From Verrucomicrobiota bacterium (GTDB taxonomy: Bacteria > Verrucomicrobiota > Verrucomicrobiia > Opitutales > Opitutaceae), in the NCBI GenBank assembly GCA_023446735.1, contig JAEXPQ010000077.1:1-29372 (forward strand): a stretch of 29,372 nt of DNA, given 5' to 3'. Numbering within the stretch: position 1 is the stretch's first letter; every line of letters starts with the position of its first letter. Position numbers and translations under genes: made by a program. A model generated the notes under the pieces. That model saw nothing but the letters and a program-made list of their open reading frames with translations, had not been told where the DNA came from and ran no database searches. Positions 23,789-29,372 of this stretch are shown here, piece by piece.

Positions 23789-23863
23789 GGCGCCGGCGGC
23801 GCTGGCCGAACGCGAGGCTAGCGCATCGGAGGTTTTTCGCAATCGGCGCCGCGGCGGCGCGCG

Positions 23864-25300
23864 TTACCGGCGACGGAGCGTCACCAGGGTGAAGTCGTCG
23901 AGCAACTGACCGCTTCCGGTGAAGCGACGGACCTGCTCGACGATCCCGTCGTTGATCGCGGCGGGCGGGAGGCGTCCGAGGTTGCGCAGGGTGTCGGCGA
24001 GCCGGGCGCCGGAGAACTCCTGGCCGGACTCGTTGGGCGCCTCGGTGAGGCCGTCGGTGTAGAGCACGAAGACATCCCCCGGGGCGAAACGCAGCCGTTG
24101 CTCGACAAGAGCGGAGCGGAACAGCTCGTCGCTCACCAGCCCCACCGCGAAGCCTTCCGACGCCACGAACTCGGCCGGGCCGGCGTGCGCGCCCGCCATC
24201 CGCAAGATCAGCGGTAACTCGTGCCCGGCGCGCGCGAAACAGATCTCGTCCCGCACCGGATCGATGACCGCATAGAGCATCGTGAGATACATTCCCTGGC
24301 GCATCGCGACGCCCATCTCGCGGTTCACGGCGGCCAGCACCGCCGCCGGACTGCCGGATTGCAGGGCCGATTGGCGGAGGCAGGTCCGGCCGATCGCCAT
24401 CAAGAGCGAGGCGGCGATACCTTTGCCCGCCACATCGGCGACGGCCACCCCGAGACGACCGTCCGGCAGCGGCACCAGATCGTAGAAGTCGCCCCCCACC
24501 TGCTGCGCCGCGCGGTAGCGGGCATCGAGATCCAGTCCGGCGACGGTCGGCGCCTCGGCGGGCATGAGCAGTTGCTGAATGCTGCTGGCCAACGCCAGAT
24601 CGAGATCGAGTTGGCGTTTCTCGAGCTGAAAGCGCAGGAGGCTCTGGTTGTGGAGCGCCATGCCGGCCTGTTCGGCCAGCGCGCAGACGAGCGAGAAATC
24701 GTTCTGGTTGAACGGGAGGCCGTCGGTGGGATTGACGACGCACAGCACGCCGTAGACCTCGTCGCGGAACGCCACGGGGGCGGCGATCAAGGAATTCACC
24801 TTCAGCGCGGGATCGTCGTGCTGGACGATACGCGGGTCGCCCGCCGCATCCGCCACGATCACGGCCCGGCCGCTCCGGGCCGCCGCGCCGACCACCCCCT
24901 CGGACTCCGCGAACTCCTCCGGGCGCAGGACCTCGTCGAGAAACCGCGCGCGGGTCGCGGCCTTTTCGCGGACCGCGCTCGGCAGGCGGCGTTGGGGCGG
25001 AAACAGCCCCTCGGTGGCGACTCCGCGCAACAACCCGCCCGGCACGCGCTCGAACAAACAGGCGCTGAGCGCGCCCGTGCTCAGGATGGCCGAATGCACG
25101 ATGCGCTCGTGCAGCTCCGGCCGACCCAGATCGCTGCCGAGGGCTTCCACCAGGCCATGGGTAAACCCGGCGACGATCTGCTTCTCCTGCAACAGCAACT
25201 GCTTCTCCTCCGCCTGCTGCTCCGCCTCGCGCCGAACCGCGCGCGACTGCCACCAACCGACCAGCAAGCCGACAAGGGCACCGATGAGGAAGAGGTCCAT
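23864..25300 (-). CDS. GAF-domain PP2C (RsbU/SpoIIE-type) serine phosphatase
   Basis: This 478-residue protein has one N-terminal membrane helix (2-17, DLFLIGALVGLLVGWW), a short coiled coil (about 20-45), a GAF sensor domain (about 60-220, with LIAAPVAFRDEVYGVLCVVN) and a C-terminal PP2C domain (about 255-478). Metal-binding motifs are QVGGDFYDLV (D271), VADVAGKGIAASLLMA (D289), FVLYTDGLTEAPN and LLDDFTLVTL. Such enzymes dephosphorylate anti-sigma-factor antagonists (STAS proteins) in partner-switching circuits controlled by the sensor domain. No STAS or anti-sigma kinase gene is nearby, so the target is unknown. The start at 25300 gives a clean membrane helix. Confidence 0.93.
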   Translation of the reverse strand: MDLFLIGALVGLLVGWWQSRAVRREAEQQAEEKQLLLQEKQIVAGFTHGLVEALGSDLGRPELHERIVHSAILSTGALSACLFERVPGGLLRGVATEGLFPPQRRLPSAVREKAATRARFLDEVLRPEEFAESEGVVGAAARSGRAVIVADAAGDPRIVQHDDPALKVNSLIAAPVAFRDEVYGVLCVVNPTDGLPFNQNDFSLVCALAEQAGMALHNQSLLRFQLEKRQLDLDLALASSIQQLLMPAEAPTVAGLDLDARYRAAQQVGGDFYDLVPLPDGRLGVAVADVAGKGIAASLLMAIGRTCLRQSALQSGSPAAVLAAVNREMGVAMRQGMYLTMLYAVIDPVRDEICFARAGHELPLILRMAGAHAGPAEFVASEGFAVGLVSDELFRSALVEQRLRFAPGDVFVLYTDGLTEAPNESGQEFSGARLADTLRNLGRLPPAAINDGIVEQVRRFTGSGQLLDDFTLVTLRRR

Positions 25301-25529
25301 GGGTCGGGAGGAAAGCGCAGAGCCTGGGCCTTGCTATGGCCGGACGCGCCGCCGCGGGCGAGTTTTCTCTGAAATGAATGGCGGCCGCGAGCCCCTGTGC
25401 AAAAAGCCATCAACTTCGCGAAAACTCCCCTCCGGCACCAGCCCCAGCTTGAGCCTGCTGCGCCGCCAGTCTCCTGTCAGGACCGCTCGCCTACGCCGCC
25501 ACCTGGCACCACCAAACCCAGCCCCCCCG
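25301..25529. promoter_or_regulatory. Divergent intergenic region between phosphatase and secreted-protein genes
   Basis: 229 bp separating divergent starts, so promoters for both genes should be here. I cannot assign a -35/-10 pair with confidence. A perfect 8-bp inverted pair, GAGTTTTC at 25359-25366 and GAAAACTC at 25420-25427, brackets the least GC-rich part of the gap. Neither gene has a Shine-Dalgarno sequence. Confidence 0.4.
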
Positions 25530-28500
25530 ATGAAATCGCTCACCTCCTGCGCCCTCGCCCTCGCGTCACTTGCCGCCGGTTACGCGGCGGACATCACCCA
25601 GCCCGCGGTGTTCACCGTCAATCCAGTCGTTGCGGCGCCCAATCCGGGAGCGTGGACGGCCACCTCCGCCGGCGGGACCGTCAACGCCGTCAACTACGGC
25701 GGCGGCTTCGAGCCTCTCTGTTTCAAGTGGCGCTGGCAGGCCGTCGGCGATGCGCCCGACTCCATCATCCTCAGTCCCTGGGACTACGACGGCTGGGACT
25801 CCTTCAACGACGGCCTCTACGCGGGTGCCACGGTCCGCGTCTATCGCGCCTACAACGACAAGCTCGTCCGGGTTCGCGAAGACCGCATCGCCGCCCATCG
25901 CGTAAAACGCTGGATCACCTCCAGCGAGACGATCGACGCTGGCGCCACGAGCTATCGGATCTCCCTGCCGCCTTGGTACCGCCCCGACCAGACCTACTAT
26001 TGGTCGGTCGTCGCGGTGGACCACAACGGCAACGTTTCCCCGGTCTCCAACGTGGTCACCACCCAGCGGAACCAGCAGACGGGTGCCACGGTGACCAACG
26101 CCACTCACGCATTCACCCCACCCGCCACGCCGAGTGAAACCGTGCCTCCCACCGCGCCCACGAACCTGCGGGTCGCCCTCGACGAGGCCACCGGCGTCTT
26201 CACCTTCGCCTGGGACCCCGTGGTCGCGAGCGATCTCGAAGGCTACCAACTACAGGTCTCCTATTGGCCACCGGAGGAGATCCGGCCGGTGGGGATCGAA
26301 CTGGAAGGTCGCGCCACGAATCCATGGCAACACATCCGCCGGGGCGACCTGATCTACGTGGACCTCGAGCGCACGGAATGGGACCCGCGCGCCCTGATCA
26401 GCCCCCGCCTCTACGGCGACTATGCGTCGGGCATGCCTGTCTTCTGGCCCTGGGAGATCAACCGCCTCGCCCCGGACCGCGTGCAGCACCTCGTCCCCCA
26501 TCCCGCGCCCATCCCGGCGGAGTTCACCGCGAGCCAGCGCGGGAAAACTTGCCTCCACGTCGCCACCACGCGGCCCGGCGACGAAGTGGTGCTCGGCCAG
26601 TACAACCACGCCGGCACCACCCAGACCTGGTACCCCGTGCTCGAGGTGGGAGCCACCTACGTGATCGAAGCCTGGATGCGCCAGGAGGGCATTCCCGGCG
26701 GCACCGTCACCTTCCGTCTCGGCGGCGACTACGGCGGCGCCACCTACGGCGACCCCACGGATGCCTTCGTCCCGTGGATCAATTTCCAGGTGACGGGTGA
26801 GTGGGTGAAATACACCGCGACCTTCACGATTCCGGGGCCGTTTGACGAGACCGGGGTGGGCACCACGGAACTGCTCTTCACGGGACCCGGCCAGCTCTGG
26901 CTCGACAACTTCCGCGTCTACAAGCAGGGCACCGCGTACATGGACTGGCCCGCCGTGGACTACCAGGCCCTCGCGAAATCGGATCTCGGCGCGATCCGCA
27001 CGCACCAGTTCATCAAGTCGGGCTGGAGCTACACCATGGAGAGCCTGACCAATCCCGCAGGCGTCACCGGCAGTGCGGGCAACCACCCCCGGGGAGACCA
27101 CACCCTGCCCCTGATGCTCGAGATCCTCGAGCGCGCCGACATCGACCCGTGGCTGCAGATCGAAACCAGCCAGAGCGAAGCGGAGTGGCTGGGCTTGGTC
27201 GAATTCCTCGCCTCCCCCTACGATCCCGCGGTCGACACGCCCACGGCGAAGCCCTGGGCCTTCAAGCGCTACAGCCAGGGCCACCCGGCGCCGTGGACCG
27301 ATTCGTTCGGCAAGATCTACTTCGAGATCAGCAACGAGATGTGGAACACGTTGGGCGATTTCGCCCCGTGGAGCATCAACGGCGTCTCCATGACCGACGC
27401 CGCCACGGGCGAGAGCCACGGCAGCCCCGCCGTGCAGGGTCTGCTCCAAGAGTACGTGCTGAGCGTCATGAAAACCAGCCCCTACTGGCCGCAGCTCGCC
27501 CCCAAATGGGAGGTCGTGATCGGCGGCTGGAACGGCAACCGCGGCGAGGACGACTGGGGCTTCGCCGCGGTCAAGAAGTGCCCCGACATCAAGCATGTCA
27601 CGTGGGCCAACTACAACGGCGGCTGGGACGAGGGCGCGCTGCCTCTGACCGCCAACGACCAGGGCCGCTTCCTCGCCCTGACGGTGGTCCCGCAATCGAT
27701 GGACGCCAGCAACCGGGCCTTCGCCCAGGCCCGCGACGCCATGGCTGCGAAGGGCTACCGCTTCGACATCGGCACCTACGAGGCCGGCCCGGGCTACAGC
27801 CTCAACGGCCTCAACGGCGCCCAGGTGACCGAGGCCCAGCAGGAGGCCGAAAGCCAGGTGATGAAGGGCCTGCCCGGCGGCACCGGTACACTCGACTCCT
27901 TCCTCGACGGTGCGTTGTACGGGATGAAACTGCAGAACTTCTTCACGTTCGATCGCGGCCGTACCCACTGGCGCTCGCACGCCCGCCACGAGAGCGGCCT
28001 GCAGGCCTATCCGCCGTGGCTGGCGATGGAGATGTACAACGCCCACGCCCAAGGCGACTTCCTCGTCGTCACCACCAACTCCGTGCCCACGGCCGACCTC
28101 GCCCCCACTATCTCCCGTCCCGAGATTACGGCTGCGCCCATGGCCGCCTGCTACGCCACCCGCCGCGGCGACTCCTACGCCGTCTTCGTCCTCTCGCGCA
28201 TCCTCGACAACTACCCCGTGGCCGGCGACGACGGCCACATCCCCGTCACGCTGCACCTGCCGTTCAATTCCTGCACGGGTATCCGCTTGGTGAGCATGCA
28301 GGGCGACCCGCGCGTGCACAACCTCGACTCCGCCGAGATCGTCCTCGAGGAGCAGTCGATCCCGGTCGGCCAATTCGCCCGCGAGTTCACGCTCAACGCC
28401 GCGCGCGGCGCCACCGATCTGGGCCTGCCGCCCGCCGCCAGCTACCTCTACATCTTCGAGGGCGTGACCGGCGACACGCCCCCGGCCCAGCCGCAGGCGA

Positions 28501-29372
28501 GCCTCTCCATCGCCGCGGGCACCGCCAATCCCACCCTCCAGCTCCCGATCGAGTTCGACGTCGTCTTCTCCGAACCGGTCGACGGTTTCGACAAAGCCGA
28601 TGTCGTCTTCGACGGCTCCGCCCCGGTGGTCGACTTCCAGGTCACCCGCGCCCCGGTCGGCAATGGCGCCGTGTACCGGATTTCCGTGACGGGCCTGGCG
28701 AACTCCGGAACGCTCTCCCCGCGGATTCCCGCCAGCGGATGCGTGGGCACGACCTCGGGCGCAGCCAACATCACCTCGACCTTCACCGGTTCCGCCATCG
28801 CCTACGACCTGCCGCCCGCCGGCGGCGTGGCCCTCAACGACGTGATCGCGGATGCCGAGACCGGCATGGACCCCGGCGACACCGCGGAATATCGCGGCGC
28901 GAATCCGTCCCTCTACCTCTACGGGGATCCGAGCGCGAGCTGGGCGCACAGCGCCTACCTGCGTTTCCCGGTGGTGAACTGCCTCGACCGCACGATCACC
29001 TCGGCGGTCCTGCGTGTCTACAAGATGGGCACCGCCACCCCCACGCTGGGGATCTGGACGGTCGACGACGACTCCTGGGCGGAGTCCTCGCTCAACGGCT
29101 CCAGCCGCCCCGCCCACGGCACCCGGATCGCCACCACCACCTTGCCGGCGGCCGAGGGCTACGTGGACATCGACCTCACCGCGTACGTCGTCGCCGAGAC
29201 CCGCAAGGACGCCATGGTCTCGCTCGTGATCGGCGAGGTGGCCCGAAGCGGCGAGGGCGGCTACTCCCTGGTCGCACGCGAGGGTCCCGGAACCGGCTAC
29301 CCGCCCCTGCCCGACGGCCCGCCGCTGCTGGCCATCACCTGGGGGGGGGGCCGCCCCCCCCCCCCCCGCCCC
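25530..29372 (+). CDS. Large secreted multidomain glycoside-hydrolase-like protein, 3'-truncated
   Basis: One open frame of 1281 codons runs from ATG 25530 to the window end with no stop. A signal peptide (MKSLTSCALALASLAAGYAA, cleavage near A20) is followed by fibronectin-III-like regions (about 35-190 and 207-290, with PTAPTNLRVAL and SDLEGYQLQV). A CBM4/9-like jelly roll (about 337-469) ends LWLDNFRVYKQG. A TIM-barrel-like catalytic region (about 475-900) has EISNEMWN (N602-E603, candidate acid/base) and TYEAGPGY (E751, candidate nucleophile), the spacing expected of clan GH-A. An Ig-like module (about 991-1073, VVFSEPVDGFDKADVVFDG) and a DNRLRE/CBM96-like module (about 1101-1272, SAVLRVYKMG, DDSWAESS) follow. 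It probably degrades an extracellular polysaccharide; the substrate is unknown. The true C-terminus lies off the window. Confidence 0.85.
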   Translation, partial: MKSLTSCALALASLAAGYAADITQPAVFTVNPVVAAPNPGAWTATSAGGTVNAVNYGGGFEPLCFKWRWQAVGDAPDSIILSPWDYDGWDSFNDGLYAGATVRVYRAYNDKLVRVREDRIAAHRVKRWITSSETIDAGATSYRISLPPWYRPDQTYYWSVVAVDHNGNVSPVSNVVTTQRNQQTGATVTNATHAFTPPATPSETVPPTAPTNLRVALDEATGVFTFAWDPVVASDLEGYQLQVSYWPPEEIRPVGIELEGRATNPWQHIRRGDLIYVDLERTEWDPRALISPRLYGDYASGMPVFWPWEINRLAPDRVQHLVPHPAPIPAEFTASQRGKTCLHVATTRPGDEVVLGQYNHAGTTQTWYPVLEVGATYVIEAWMRQEGIPGGTVTFRLGGDYGGATYGDPTDAFVPWINFQVTGEWVKYTATFTIPGPFDETGVGTTELLFTGPGQLWLDNFRVYKQGTAYMDWPAVDYQALAKSDLGAIRTHQFIKSGWSYTMESLTNPAGVTGSAGNHPRGDHTLPLMLEILERADIDPWLQIETSQSEAEWLGLVEFLASPYDPAVDTPTAKPWAFKRYSQGHPAPWTDSFGKIYFEISNEMWNTLGDFAPWSINGVSMTDAATGESHGSPAVQGLLQEYVLSVMKTSPYWPQLAPKWEVVIGGWNGNRGEDDWGFAAVKKCPDIKHVTWANYNGGWDEGALPLTANDQGRFLALTVVPQSMDASNRAFAQARDAMAAKGYRFDIGTYEAGPGYSLNGLNGAQVTEAQQEAESQVMKGLPGGTGTLDSFLDGALYGMKLQNFFTFDRGRTHWRSHARHESGLQAYPPWLAMEMYNAHAQGDFLVVTTNSVPTADLAPTISRPEITAAPMAACYATRRGDSYAVFVLSRILDNYPVAGDDGHIPVTLHLPFNSCTGIRLVSMQGDPRVHNLDSAEIVLEEQSIPVGQFAREFTLNAARGATDLGLPPAASYLYIFEGVTGDTPPAQPQASLSIAAGTANPTLQLPIEFDVVFSEPVDGFDKADVVFDGSAPVVDFQVTRAPVGNGAVYRISVTGLANSGTLSPRIPASGCVGTTSGAANITSTFTGSAIAYDLPPAGGVALNDVIADAETGMDPGDTAEYRGANPSLYLYGDPSASWAHSAYLRFPVVNCLDRTITSAVLRVYKMGTATPTLGIWTVDDDSWAESSLNGSSRPAHGTRIATTTLPAAEGYVDIDLTAYVVAETRKDAMVSLVIGEVARSGEGGYSLVAREGPGTGYPPLPDGPPLLAITWGGGRPPPPRP
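29341..29372. other. G/C homopolymer at right end, probable contig-end artefact
   Basis: The last 32 bases are a run of G followed by almost pure C. Up to that point the frame reads a normal DNRLRE-module ending (PPLLAITW). The run is unlike anything else in the window and is best treated as low-quality sequence at an assembly edge. Confidence 0.65.

Noticed and set aside
26250..29117. 955-codon open frame on the minus strand
   Set aside because: It is antisense to a continuous plus-strand frame with signal peptide and recognisable modules. Its product is low-complexity His/Gly/Val/Arg-rich, the usual shadow in GC-rich DNA.
1..29372. tRNA, rRNA, CRISPR arrays, transposase or integrase genes
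   Set aside because: None recognised by eye on either strand; no regularly spaced repeats and no transposase or integrase motifs.

Overview
The window is 29.4 kb of very GC-rich bacterial DNA with almost no Shine-Dalgarno signals. Several features point to Verrucomicrobiota, most likely Opitutales/Opitutaceae. These are ECF sigma factors carrying a membrane-spanning C-terminal extension, a lipoprotein with a pseudopilin-like segment, a large secreted glycoside-hydrolase-like protein with a DNRLRE/CBM96-type module, and short self-similar hairpins between genes. The assignment is an inference from gene content; no rRNA or tRNA gene is present. Both ends are cut: the left edge lies inside prfC, and the right edge lies inside a large secreted protein and ends in G/C homopolymer that looks like a contig end.

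Layout. 1-1229 (+): 3' part of prfC (release factor 3). 1315-7198 (-): a tightly coupled operon with a large protein carrying a possible J-like N-terminus, a divergent GrpE-like protein, an extended Hsp70 and a small tail-anchored protein. Together it looks like a second, specialised DnaJ/GrpE/DnaK-type chaperone set. 7290-9501 (-): a HIT-family protein, an unknown protein, nrdR, and a TrpG/PabA glutamine amidotransferase. Both flanks of nrdR hold long imperfect inverted repeats. 9643-13104 (-): two tandem paralogous ECF sigma factors fused to a membrane segment and an extracytoplasmic domain. They share a 51-bp identical 3' end and a 17-bp upstream element. 13255-16080 (+): secreted full-length M16 (pitrilysin-type) peptidase, divergent from the second sigma gene.

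16205-18450 is a rearranged patch. It holds tgt (queuine tRNA-ribosyltransferase, with two of four zinc ligands replaced), a ParD/ParE-like toxin-antitoxin pair, a second 166-bp copy of the tgt 3' end, and the C-terminal stub of an FAD-linked oxidase. The TA pair sits exactly between the two copies of the tgt tail. 18452-21182: a lipoprotein (-), a small membrane protein (+) and a beta-CASP metallo-beta-lactamase-fold RNase-like protein (+). 21417-25300 (-): recN, an unknown protein and a GAF plus PP2C (RsbU/SpoIIE-type) phosphatase. 25530-29372 (+): a secreted multidomain glycan-active protein, incomplete.

The strongest candidates for something new are the chaperone operon, the tandem membrane-fused sigma factors with their shared upstream element, and the TA cassette bracketed by the duplicated tgt tail.
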